This document shows, one piece after another, positions 1 through 8,092 of a stretch of 64,000 bases of DNA. The stretch is from Pseudomonas fluorescens (GTDB taxonomy: Bacteria > Pseudomonadota > Gammaproteobacteria > Pseudomonadales > Pseudomonadaceae). The position numbers and the translations under genes were made by a program. The DNA lies in the NCBI RefSeq assembly GCF_001708445.1, contig NZ_CP015637.1, positions 3,907,001-3,971,000 of the forward strand, in the 5' to 3' direction. The notes below the pieces were generated by a model, which was given only the letters and a program-made list of their open reading frames with translations, did not search any database and had not been told where the DNA came from. Each line of letters opens with the position of its first letter. The stretch's first letter is position 1.

Positions 1-233
1 AACAGAAGGTTGCGGCGTTCACTGCGCAGGGCCTGGGGCGCGCGCAATGTGGACTGAAAGGCCAGGTGCGGCCATACGAAGGCGTTGAGGATCATCCAGA
101 CCCACACCCATAGGGGCGGGTTCACTGGATACATGCCAAACGCCACGCACACAAAGCCGAGCGTCAGCCCCAGGGTGCGGGATTTATACAAGCGTGTAGC
201 GAGCGGAAGTCCCTTTCCTCCGGCGGCCGGCAT
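1..233 (-). CDS. MASE2-domain diguanylate cyclase, N-terminal fragment
   Basis: The reading frame starts at 233 on the minus strand and runs off the left window edge, so only about 77 residues are visible. They contain two hydrophobic helices and the pattern VWPHLAFQ followed by RSERRNLL, which is the hallmark of the MASE2 membrane sensor domain. In AdrA/DgcC-type proteins MASE2 precedes a GGDEF cyclase domain; here the GGDEF part lies outside the window and is inferred. The product would be an inner-membrane c-di-GMP synthase. A second-messenger role fits the exopolysaccharide genes further along, but no direct link is visible. Confidence 0.75.
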   Translation of the reverse strand, partial: MPAAGGKGLPLATRLYKSRTLGLTLGFVCVAFGMYPVNPPLWVWVWMILNAFVWPHLAFQSTLRAPQALRSERRNLL

Positions 234-304
234 GCTCTGATGATCCTATATGAATGCCTGGAGTCTATCAGGGCGGCGGCAATACGCCACTACCGCTTAT
301 AAGC

Positions 305-946
305 TTACAGCCCTGCCGGGGAAAAACCCCGCGCCAGCATCAACGCCACCCCCAGCAACAGCGCAGCCGTGACCCGTTGTAACAGCACCCGCCGCCGGGG
401 GTTTTCCAGCACGTGCCGGATACGCTGGCCGAAATAGCAGTACAGGCAACCGCTGGCACATTGCAGCAGCAGGAAGGTCAGCCCGAGGATGGCGATGTCC
501 GTCGTCGAGCGGTGCCCCCCTGCCCCGGCGAATTGTGGGAACACGGCGCTGAACATAATGAGGGTCTTGGGGTTGGAAAACCCCGTCAGCAAGCCCTTGC
601 CGAACAGGCCGCGCGCGCCCTCGACACTGCCGGCGGTGTCGATTGGCAGGCCGCTGCTGGTCCACTGCTTGTAGGCCAGGTAGAGGATATAGGCCACACC
701 GACAATCTGGATGCCCTGGGTAATCGCCAGGTTGCCCTTGATCAGTTCGGAAAACCCCACGGCAAAGATCAGGATCGAGATCAGGTACGACACGCTGGCA
801 CCGACCTGCGCCGGGATCGAATTGCGCAACCCGCCCTTCAAGCCCAGGCTCAGCAGCAACAGGGTCATGGGGCCTGGGCTGAACGTCAGGGTGGTGCAAA
901 ACAGCAGAAAGTAGAGAAACGAAGATAGCGTCAATGCGCTCGTCAT
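305..946 (-). CDS. LysE/RhtB-family amino-acid exporter
   Basis: This 213-residue membrane protein has about six hydrophobic segments and the LysE/RhtB N-terminal pattern FSPGPMTLLL followed by GLKGGLRNSI near residues 18-40. The family exports amino acids or related small molecules across the inner membrane. The start at 946 (MTSALTL) was chosen because the family begins just before the first helix; an upstream extension of the frame overlaps the divergent regulator and looks non-coding. It is divergent from the MocR-type regulator at 1091, a common pairing in which the regulator controls the exporter. The substrate cannot be read from sequence. Confidence 0.85.
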   Translation of the reverse strand: MTSALTLSSFLYFLLFCTTLTFSPGPMTLLLLSLGLKGGLRNSIPAQVGASVSYLISILIFAVGFSELIKGNLAITQGIQIVGVAYILYLAYKQWTSSGLPIDTAGSVEGARGLFGKGLLTGFSNPKTLIMFSAVFPQFAGAGGHRSTTDIAILGLTFLLLQCASGCLYCYFGQRIRHVLENPRRRVLLQRVTAALLLGVALMLARGFSPAGL

Positions 947-1090
947 GGCCCTGGCTCCTGGGATCAGACAGCCGCAGATGGGCCGGATGCCGCGCAGTCT
1001 AGGACAGCGGCATTGCGCAAGGCAGGTAAAGTAATGCCTAATTCGCCCAAACTTCACCGGTAAAATGACCGGCAAAGACAAGGAAGCCTT

Positions 1091-2491
1091 ATGTTGGTAA
1101 CCCCCATCGCTTTTGTCGACGGCACCCCCAAGGTGCAGCAGATTGTCGACGCGTTCAGCCAGTCCATCGAGCAAGGCGAATGGGCACCCGGCAGCAAATT
1201 GCCGTCGGTACGTGAGTTGACCGAGACCCTGGGCGTCAGCAAATTCACCCTCAACGAAGCGCTGGATCGCCTGCGCGGGCGCAACCTGCTGACGTCCAGC
1301 CAAGGCCGCGGTTTCTTCGTGGCGATGGACACCGCCCGCCCCGCCTCGGCGGCCTGGGTCGACCTGCTGCCCCAGGACCTGCTCAGTGTGTTGCGACGGC
1401 CCTTGGTCAGCGCCGGCAGCGACCTGCGCCCCGGCAGCGGCCACTTACCGGAAAGCTGGCTGGACAGCGAGGCGATTCGCCAGGCGATGCGCAGCGTCGT
1501 ACGTGCGCCATCGCTGCGTATCGCCGGGCTGGGCACGCCGGCCGGGCTGTTGCCGTTGCGCCAGGCGCTGCAACATAAGCTGCACGGCGAGGGCTTGTCG
1601 GTACCGGTGGAGCAAATCATCACCACCCCCAACACCGTGCAAGGCCTGGACATGCTGATGCGCCTGCTCGCGCGCCCCGGCGACACGGTGCTGCTGGACG
1701 CACCGTGCTACTTCAACTTCCACGCCAACCTGGCCCTGCACGGGGTCAAGGTGTTGACGATCCAACGTCGTCCCGACGGTTTCGACTTCGCCGCCCTCGA
1801 ACAGCTGCTGGCCGAGCACCGCCCCAGCCTGTACCTGACCACCAGCGTGCTGCACAACCCCACCGGGCATTCCTTCAGCCCTGGCCAGGCGTTTCGCCTG
1901 CTGCAACTGACCCAGCGCTACCACTGCCATATCATCGAGGATGACCTCTACGGCGACCTTCACCCCAACCCGCCGCCCCGCCTGGCCGCCCTCGCCGGGC
2001 TCGACCAGGTCACCTACCTGTCAGGCTTCTCCAAGATCCTCAGCGCCAACACCCGCGTCAGCTACGTGGTGGCGGCGCCACAATTGGCGGCGAACCTGAC
2101 CCACATGAAGTTGATGAGCGGCGGCGTGACCTCCGAGCTGTTCGAGCAGATCGTCTACCGCATGCTCAGCGAAGGCAGCTACGCCAAACATCGCAAGCGC
2201 ATGGTGCAGCGCCTGACGGAGGCCGGTGGGCGGGTGGAGCAATGGCTCAAGCGGTGTGGCTGTGAACTGCCGATGGGGTATGAAGGCGGGATGTTCATCT
2301 GGGCGCGCCTGCCCGCCGGTGTGGACGGCGAGCGCTTGGCCCAGGTCGCATTGAAGCAAGGCATGGTGCTGGCGCCCGGCGCACTGTTCGGCTACGACCC
2401 GGCCCATCGCGACTCGATGCGCTTCAATGTCGCCCACAGTGACGAAGCGCAGGTGCGGCAGCTGTTCGAGGCGCTGCTGCTCAAGGCGTGA
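1091..2491 (+). CDS. MocR/PdxR-type GntR regulator with aminotransferase domain
   Basis: The 466-residue protein combines an N-terminal GntR winged helix (about residues 1-80) with a fold-I aminotransferase-like domain (about 95-460). The second domain keeps the PLP-binding features: an NPTGHS loop, the acidic EDDLYGDL segment and the Schiff-base lysine in SGFSK at K315. MocR proteins use PLP or PLP-amino-acid adducts as effectors. A purine-rich ribosome site (AAGGA) precedes the ATG. It diverges from the LysE-type exporter, its likely target. Its last 100 bases overlap the end of the convergent thioredoxin gene. Confidence 0.9.
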   Translation: MLVTPIAFVDGTPKVQQIVDAFSQSIEQGEWAPGSKLPSVRELTETLGVSKFTLNEALDRLRGRNLLTSSQGRGFFVAMDTARPASAAWVDLLPQDLLSVLRRPLVSAGSDLRPGSGHLPESWLDSEAIRQAMRSVVRAPSLRIAGLGTPAGLLPLRQALQHKLHGEGLSVPVEQIITTPNTVQGLDMLMRLLARPGDTVLLDAPCYFNFHANLALHGVKVLTIQRRPDGFDFAALEQLLAEHRPSLYLTTSVLHNPTGHSFSPGQAFRLLQLTQRYHCHIIEDDLYGDLHPNPPPRLAALAGLDQVTYLSGFSKILSANTRVSYVVAAPQLAANLTHMKLMSGGVTSELFEQIVYRMLSEGSYAKHRKRMVQRLTEAGGRVEQWLKRCGCELPMGYEGGMFIWARLPAGVDGERLAQVALKQGMVLAPGALFGYDPAHRDSMRFNVAHSDEAQVRQLFEALLLKA

Positions 2492-3072
2492 CGCGCCCCA
2501 GCCGTGCCAGGTGCAGCCGAACGCAACGCCCTGGCTTCCTCCAACAGCGTCTGGATCACCTGCTCCTGCTCGTCATAACGGCCCTCTCCCCAATGGCTGT
2601 AGCGCCTTTTGCCGGTGGCGTCGAAGAAGAAATGGGCCGGCCAGGCCTGGTTGTCGAACGCCTGCCAGATCCTGAAGTCGTTATCGATAGCCACCGGGTA
2701 CCCGATCCCCAGTTTCTTCACCTGCTGACGCACGTTATCCAGCACTTTTTCGTGCTCGTACTCGGGGGTGTGCACGCCGATCACCACCAGGCCGTCCTTG
2801 GCATACTTGTTCGCCCACTGGTTCACGTACGGCAAGCTGCGCTGGCAGTTGATGCAGTCGTAGGTCCAGAAATCCACCAACACCACTTTGCCCTTCAGCG
2901 CGGCCGCATCAAGCGGCGCTGAGTTGAGCCAGGCCACGGCACCGTCCAGGGACGGCATGGTCGGGTTGGACTGGCTGAAAGGCTCGGCGTCGACGGCTTT
3001 GGGCAGCAAGTAACATAAGGCAGCGGCCAGGGCCAGGCTCGCGAATAAACAGCAGATGGTCCGGGTCTTCAT
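2392..3072 (-). CDS. TlpA/DipZ-like periplasmic thioredoxin
   Basis: This 226-residue protein has an N-terminal hydrophobic anchor or signal (about 1-29), then a TlpA-like thioredoxin fold with the redox motif C73-I-N-C76 in a WTYDCINC context and a later cis-Pro region (AWPAHFF). The Asn-containing CINC motif and the HTPEYEHEK segment match the DipZ/YcaP-like redoxin branch. It probably exchanges disulfides in the periplasm. The ATG at 3072 is preferred to the adjacent GTG at 3075 because GAGGA then sits 7 bases upstream. The last 30-odd residues, antisense to the MocR gene, look unlike the family and may be a run-on tail after loss of an earlier stop. Confidence 0.82.
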   Translation of the reverse strand: MKTRTICCLFASLALAAALCYLLPKAVDAEPFSQSNPTMPSLDGAVAWLNSAPLDAAALKGKVVLVDFWTYDCINCQRSLPYVNQWANKYAKDGLVVIGVHTPEYEHEKVLDNVRQQVKKLGIGYPVAIDNDFRIWQAFDNQAWPAHFFFDATGKRRYSHWGEGRYDEQEQVIQTLLEEARALRSAAPGTAGARHALSSSASNSCRTCASSLWATLKRIESRWAGS

Positions 3073-3278
3073 CACAGCGTCCTCGGCAGGTGTTCGATGA
3101 CGTCCATTGAGCCTGCGCGAGGTATCCGGATTGTGTCGAAAAAAGCCCGCGGTATCGGTATTTTAGCCTCACCGTGTATCTGCTTATCGCCAGATACACT
3201 GGCATACAAAGGGCACAAGGCAAGGCACCGGGCAGTGACTAGACTGCGCAGCAATAATGACTGCTTGAGGAAAACTGC

Positions 3279-4019
3279 ATGGACCACGTCGATCACATCC
3301 TGATCGTGGATGACGACCGGGAGATCCGCGAACTGCTCGGTCATTACCTGAAGAAAAACGGCATGCGCACCAGCGTGGTCGGCGACGGTCGCCAGATGCG
3401 CAGCTTCCTCGACACCACCCCGGTGGACCTGATCGTGCTGGATATCATGATGCCCGGCGACGATGGCTTGCAGCTGTGCCGGGAACTGCGGGTCGGCAAG
3501 CACAAGGGCACGCCGGTGCTGATGCTCACCGCGCGCAACGATGAAACCGACCGCATCATCGGCCTGGAAATGGGCGCGGATGATTACCTGGTCAAACCCT
3601 TCGCCGCACGCGAGCTGCTGGCCCGGATCAACGCGGTGCTGCGCCGCACGCGCATGCTGCCGCCGAACCTGGTGGTCAGCGAAACCGGGCGCCTGATCCG
3701 TTTCGGGCGCTGGCGCCTGGACACCACCGCGCGCCATCTGCTCGATACCGACGACACCCAGGTGGCCCTGAGCGGCGCGGAATATCGTCTGCTGCGCGTG
3801 TTCCTGGATCACCCGCAACGGGTACTCAGCCGCGACCAGTTGCTCAACCTGACCCAGGGTCGCGACGCGGACCTATACGACCGCTCCATCGACCTGCTGG
3901 TCAGCCGCCTGCGCCAGCGCCTGCTGGATGATGCCCGCGAACCGGCCTATATCAAGACCGTGCGCAGCGAGGGTTATGTATTCTCCCTGCCGGTGGAAAT
4001 CCTCGGGGCCGGACAATGA
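3279..4019 (+). CDS. OmpR-family response regulator
   Basis: This is a 246-residue two-component regulator. The receiver domain (about 1-120) has the acidic cluster D11-D13, phospho-acceptor D55 in VLDIMMPG, T84 in MLTARN and K106 in LVKPF. The C-terminal OmpR/PhoB winged helix (about 140-240) ends in the usual TVRSEGYVFSLP hairpin. The stop overlaps the ATG of the downstream kinase by four bases, so the two are translationally coupled. The signal and regulon are unknown; the thioredoxin gene is divergent, about 200 bases upstream. Confidence 0.93.
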   Translation: MDHVDHILIVDDDREIRELLGHYLKKNGMRTSVVGDGRQMRSFLDTTPVDLIVLDIMMPGDDGLQLCRELRVGKHKGTPVLMLTARNDETDRIIGLEMGADDYLVKPFAARELLARINAVLRRTRMLPPNLVVSETGRLIRFGRWRLDTTARHLLDTDDTQVALSGAEYRLLRVFLDHPQRVLSRDQLLNLTQGRDADLYDRSIDLLVSRLRQRLLDDAREPAYIKTVRSEGYVFSLPVEILGAGQ

Positions 4020-5347
4020 AGTGGCGCCTCGGCTGGCCACGCACGCTGGCGTCGCAGTTGTCGCTGATCTTTCTGGTCAGCCTGGTGTGTGCCCATGGCC
4101 TGTCCTTCAGTGCGCAGTTCTACGAGCGCTATATCAGCGCGCGCACCACGATGCTGGATAACCTGGAAAACGATGTGGCCACCTCGGTGGCAATCCTCGA
4201 CCGCCTGCCCGCCAATGAGCGCGCCAGCTGGCTGCCGCGCCTGGACCGGCAGAACTATCGCTACCTGCTCAATGCCGGCGAAAGCGGCGAACCGATGAAC
4301 AGTGATGACATACCAATGGCGGCCGCGTCGATCAGGCATGCCCTGGGCGAGCATTACCCCCTGACCTTTCGCACGATCCCCGGCCTACAGAAACACTTTC
4401 AGGCGCACCTGACGCTGGCTGATGGCAACCCGATCACCCTCGACGTACGCCCCGCCGCCCAGCCCGTTGCACACTGGCTGCCGGTGGTGCTGGTCCTGCA
4501 ACTGGCGCTGCTGCTCGGCTGTACCTGGGCGGCCGTGCGCCTGGCCATCCGCCCGCTGACCCGTCTGGCCCGCGCCGTGGAAACCCTCGACCCGAACGCC
4601 CACCCGACGCCCCTGGACGAAACCGGCCCCACCGAAGTCGCCCACGCCGCGGTCGCGTTCAATGCCATGCAGCAACGCATTGCCGAGTACCTCAAGGAAC
4701 GCATGCAGATCCTTGCGGCGATTTCCCACGACCTGCAAACCCCCATCACCCGCATGAAACTGCGCGCCGAACTCATGGAAGACTCCACCGACCGCGACAA
4801 ACTGTGGAGCGACCTCGGCGAAATGGAGCATCTGGTGCGCGAAGGCGTGGCCTACGCACGCAGCGTGCACGGCGCCAGCGAGGCCAGTGCACGTATCAAC
4901 CTCGACGCATTCCTCGACAGCCTGGTGTTTGACTATCAGGACATGAACAAGCGCGTCAGCCTGTCTGGCAGAAGCGCTCGGGTCTTCGACACCCGCCCCC
5001 ACGCACTGCGCCGCGTGCTGGTCAACCTGGTGGACAACGCGCTGAAATTTGCCGGCAGTGCCGAGCTGGAAGTAGGCGTTACGGCGACGGGCGAACTGTC
5101 GATCAAGGTGCTGGACCGCGGCCCCGGGATTGCCGAGGGTGAACTGACGCAAGTGCTGCAGCCGTTTTACCGGGTGGAAAACTCACGCAATCGTGACACC
5201 GGCGGCACGGGGCTGGGGTTGGCAATTGCGCAACAACTGGTGGTGGCGATTGGCGGGGCGCTGACCTTGAGCAATCGTCTGGGCGGCGGGTTGTGTGCCG
5301 AGATTCGCCTGGGTCGGCCAGTCAGTCGGCCGCGCAAAGACTTATAG
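4016..5347 (+). CDS. Sensor histidine kinase, partner of upstream regulator
   Basis: The 443-residue kinase has a membrane helix near residues 12-34, a periplasmic loop to about 150, a second helix (about 152-175), a HAMP region, and a HisKA helix with phospho-acceptor H238 in AISHDLQTP. The HATPase_c domain follows, with the N-box NLVDNALKF, the G1 box DRGPGI and the G2 box GGTGLGLAIAQ. The order is that of EnvZ-type inner-membrane kinases. The ATG overlaps the regulator stop (ATGA). No specific ligand-binding fold is recognisable in the sensor loop. Confidence 0.92.
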   Translation: MKWRLGWPRTLASQLSLIFLVSLVCAHGLSFSAQFYERYISARTTMLDNLENDVATSVAILDRLPANERASWLPRLDRQNYRYLLNAGESGEPMNSDDIPMAAASIRHALGEHYPLTFRTIPGLQKHFQAHLTLADGNPITLDVRPAAQPVAHWLPVVLVLQLALLLGCTWAAVRLAIRPLTRLARAVETLDPNAHPTPLDETGPTEVAHAAVAFNAMQQRIAEYLKERMQILAAISHDLQTPITRMKLRAELMEDSTDRDKLWSDLGEMEHLVREGVAYARSVHGASEASARINLDAFLDSLVFDYQDMNKRVSLSGRSARVFDTRPHALRRVLVNLVDNALKFAGSAELEVGVTATGELSIKVLDRGPGIAEGELTQVLQPFYRVENSRNRDTGGTGLGLAIAQQLVVAIGGALTLSNRLGGGLCAEIRLGRPVSRPRKDL

Positions 5348-5644
5348 TGCGAAGGGGCTTGGTCGACACCTCACGATCCTCCACATATGACAAATACTAA
5401 ACTGCCATCACGGACAAAGACCGCTTCACCTAAATTACTTATCACGCATTAAAAAACTGCACTAGCATATGTCTACAGCCGCACAAATACCCTCGCAACA
5501 CCCCCCGCTCACCGCGTTCACTCCTATAGAATAAACGAACGAATGTTAAAATTTGTCACGTTTTGCCGTAATCAATTCGATTAGTATCTAAACGCTAGCA
5601 GCGATTGAACTGTCGGCCTTGCATGCCGGAAAAGGGAGTAGGTG
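5348..5644. promoter_or_regulatory. AT-rich leader upstream of winged-helix/EAL genes
   Basis: This 297-base gap holds no convincing gene. It is much more AT-rich than the preceding operon and probably contains the promoter of the gene at 5645; a run around 5540-5590 is rich in A/T. I could not fix a confident -35/-10 pair or a strong terminator for the kinase operon. Confidence 0.35.
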
Positions 5645-6373
5645 ATGCATTTTTCCAACGTCCTCGCTATTGCACGGACTCCGTCTAAAACCGAGGATTT
5701 TAGAGCGCTTATAGTTCGCACTGTACCGAATGATTTAAAAGTCGATACACGTAGCTACGGCCAACTAGTTGACTCACTGGATGACCCCGTCAATTACCGC
5801 GCCATCATTATAGAAATCGATACGCCCTCTGCCAGCCATCAAACTCTGGACATCATAAAGAAGACACGAACCCAACATCCGGGTTGCATCATATGTGTCG
5901 TGGTGACATTTGCGTCCACCCAGAGCAAGACCAAATACTATTTGGCCGGCGCCGATTACTGCATCAAAGTAGTCGAAACTTCCCCCGAGAAAAAACTCGA
6001 TTTAGTCGATGCGTTTCTGAATGAAACGTATCGGTCGGATTCTTGCGAACTGATCCTCGACCAGGACCGCATGTGCATTTACGGCGGCGGCCAAAAGTTA
6101 GAGATCTCCTTCGTTGAAATGAAGGTACTCGAAGCACTGATTCATAAGCGACTGCTCAGTCATGACGAAATCGCCGCGGTCATGGGGCTCAATACCAAGT
6201 TCTACGATTCCCGCGCCCTGGAAAAATCCATCAGCCGCCTGCGCAGCAAGATCAAGGCGCAATATGGCGAAAACATCATTCAGAATATTCGAGGCTACGG
6301 CTATAAATTAAGCCGCGGGATTATTTCTGCCAACCATCTGCACCCTGTCAAGGAGAGGTCGAATCGTGAATAG
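5645..6373 (+). CDS. Atypical response-regulator-like winged-helix protein
   Basis: The 242-residue product has a receiver-like N-terminal half (about 1-125) and a C-terminal OmpR/ToxR winged helix (about 135-232, ending QNIRGYGYKLSR). The receiver is degenerate: the acidic pair after strand 1 is missing, and the phospho-acceptor position appears to be glutamate (E57 in IIIEIDTPS). T88 and K108 are kept, but the Pro after the Lys is not. It therefore probably works without normal phosphotransfer. The ATG at 5645 was preferred to the overlapping GTG at 5642 because GGGAG is then six bases upstream. The gene overlaps the next one by eight bases and is AT-richer than its neighbours. Confidence 0.8.
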   Translation: MHFSNVLAIARTPSKTEDFRALIVRTVPNDLKVDTRSYGQLVDSLDDPVNYRAIIIEIDTPSASHQTLDIIKKTRTQHPGCIICVVVTFASTQSKTKYYLAGADYCIKVVETSPEKKLDLVDAFLNETYRSDSCELILDQDRMCIYGGGQKLEISFVEMKVLEALIHKRLLSHDEIAAVMGLNTKFYDSRALEKSISRLRSKIKAQYGENIIQNIRGYGYKLSRGIISANHLHPVKERSNRE

Positions 6374-7121
6374 CGAGAAAATATCACCTGCAGGCATTGC
6401 CGAGTTCAAGTTCCTGAGGCAGGCGATAGTTGAACGAAACTGCACGCTATGGGGAAGTGAAACTCGCGTCGACAGCACGACCAACTTGCTCACTCATGCG
6501 CATGAGCTGCATCCGATGTGCCGCGAACAACTGCAATGTGCCTATCGTGAGGCCCTGCAACTGTTGACGCCACGTTCAACGAACGCAACCCGAAAACTAC
6601 CAGCGGCTTCGCGTTACCCGGCCATGCATAAGTTCCTGCGCATTGACCAATCGGCACTGATGTGCCCAGACATGCTCAAGCAGTTAATCCAAACTTCCGA
6701 TACGTTGGAGCAGTACAAACAGCAACTCGTCATCAGCGTAGAAAACCCCTTGGACGCATTGCCAAGTCCAGTGGAGCGCAGGGCCATGGTGCGCCAGCTT
6801 TATACCCTGAAAGACCGCAGCGGTATCAAACTTGCCTACAACAACTACAAACTCGATACAAAGCCGGCTGACCTGCTGATAGAACTCAAGCTCTATGACT
6901 ATATAAAAATGCCCTTTCCGGACACGGCCATCCGCTTGAGCCTAAATACGCACTCCGACCTGTTCAATCGGCTCTACGACCGTATGCTAGAGCTGATAAG
7001 CGTCACGCGCGTGTCATTTATCGCGGACCAGGTTGAATTTTCCGACAGTGCCATGCTCGCCAAACACCTGCCTTTTAATTACTTTCAGGGCGGTTATTAC
7101 TCGCCCGCTGAAAGTTTATAG
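6366..7121 (+). CDS. Degenerate EAL-domain protein
   Basis: The 251-residue protein follows the EAL-domain outline end to end but has lost catalytic residues. WGSETRV (29-35) stands at the EAL motif, RIDQSALMCPDML (92-104) at the usual NLSA strand, VISVEN (122-127) at the E-x-x-E strand, and AYNNYKLD (157-164) at DDFGTG. YDYIKMP keeps a lysine (K181), IADQVEF (219-225) replaces AEGVE, and QGGYYSPAE (241-249) matches the QGYYFSRP end. It is unlikely to hydrolyse c-di-GMP. It may bind it, or bind a partner as YdiV does. The GTG start has AGGAGAGG about seven bases upstream and overlaps the previous stop. The neighbours suggest a role in EPS control. Confidence 0.72.
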   Translation: MNSEKISPAGIAEFKFLRQAIVERNCTLWGSETRVDSTTNLLTHAHELHPMCREQLQCAYREALQLLTPRSTNATRKLPAASRYPAMHKFLRIDQSALMCPDMLKQLIQTSDTLEQYKQQLVISVENPLDALPSPVERRAMVRQLYTLKDRSGIKLAYNNYKLDTKPADLLIELKLYDYIKMPFPDTAIRLSLNTHSDLFNRLYDRMLELISVTRVSFIADQVEFSDSAMLAKHLPFNYFQGGYYSPAESL

Positions 7122-7152
7122 TTTTCTCCCCCCACTGATAACGGTGAACACG

Positions 7153-7836
7153 ATGAGCTCACTCAAAAAGCACGCCTTCTCGCCCGCACCTGTGCCTATT
7201 GCGCTTCAGGATTTTGCACCCAACGTCGAGTTGACCTATCGCGACCACACTTATACTTTACGGGACAATACCGTGAGGGCCACGCTAACGTCTGCGGTGA
7301 TCGACACTCCGTTGCATCACAACCACTACTTCACCCCACCGACAAGTCACTACATTGTCATTGATAAACTCAACTTCTCAACTACCCCGTCAACACCGGG
7401 CCTGCAAGCTGCTGCACAACCGTCCAGTGACAGCCACTTAAAATCTCAACTTACCAACACTAAGACACATCGCAATCTCCAGGAAAACAACGCTGACTTC
7501 ACCGCGCTGCACACGCCGGACTTTTGGTTACTGACACAACAGGATCGGATACTGGTTAAAGGTGGCCTGCGTATTTCATTAACCACGATTGAATCGGCGC
7601 TGATCAAGAAGATGCTCCACCATGAAGAACGGGTGGTCAGCAAAGAGGAACTGATCCGCAACATCGGGCGCGAACCTGAACTGTATCGCGGTCTGGAAAT
7701 GTGCCTTAGCCGCCTCCAGGAAAAATTCAAACGGGTTAACGACGGCGAGCGCTTGTTTCGTTCAGTGCGAAATCGAGGCTATTGTTTGACGCAGAAGATA
7801 AAAAAGTCACTGGAGCTCACCACGCAACGCCACTAA
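7153..7836 (+). CDS. ToxR/OmpR-type winged-helix protein without receiver
   Basis: The 227-residue protein has no receiver domain. Its N-terminal 130 residues are rich in Thr, His, Pro and Ser and resemble no family I know. A winged helix follows (about 137-220), with recognisable TTIESALIKKMLHHEERVVSKEELI and a final FRSVRNRGYCLTQ hairpin like that of the protein at 5645. No membrane helix is evident, so it is not a classic ToxR. The ATG at 7153 is preferred; the longer frame from 7033 overlaps the EAL-like gene. Codon use is less GC-biased than in flanking genes. It probably pairs with the upstream winged-helix protein. Confidence 0.75.
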   Translation: MSSLKKHAFSPAPVPIALQDFAPNVELTYRDHTYTLRDNTVRATLTSAVIDTPLHHNHYFTPPTSHYIVIDKLNFSTTPSTPGLQAAAQPSSDSHLKSQLTNTKTHRNLQENNADFTALHTPDFWLLTQQDRILVKGGLRISLTTIESALIKKMLHHEERVVSKEELIRNIGREPELYRGLEMCLSRLQEKFKRVNDGERLFRSVRNRGYCLTQKIKKSLELTTQRH

Positions 7837-8092
7837 AACAAAAATAATACACTTACACAATAATCACCCTGCCACCCACCACCCTATTAAAACTGCCTTT
7901 TTATAACAACCCCCCTCCTCGTCATACAGCTACTAGATACTGCCATGACCCTGTTATAAGTCGTCAGCTACTGCTCCCTACCGTTGATTACTATCCCCTT
8001 GTGCGCCTCTGCGCGCCTGTCGTTTGGTGGTTATTAACGCCACGTGTCGCTTAACTCTGCCACCACGAGTGGTCACCACTGGGAGCAGTAGC
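7837..8092. promoter_or_regulatory. AT-rich intergenic leader before the priming transferase gene
   Basis: This 256-base gap contains no supported gene. The longer reading frame that starts at 8024 lacks a ribosome site, whereas GGGAG seven bases before the ATG at 8093 marks the real start. The gap is a likely promoter and target region for the adjacent winged-helix proteins; no operator could be assigned. Confidence 0.3.
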
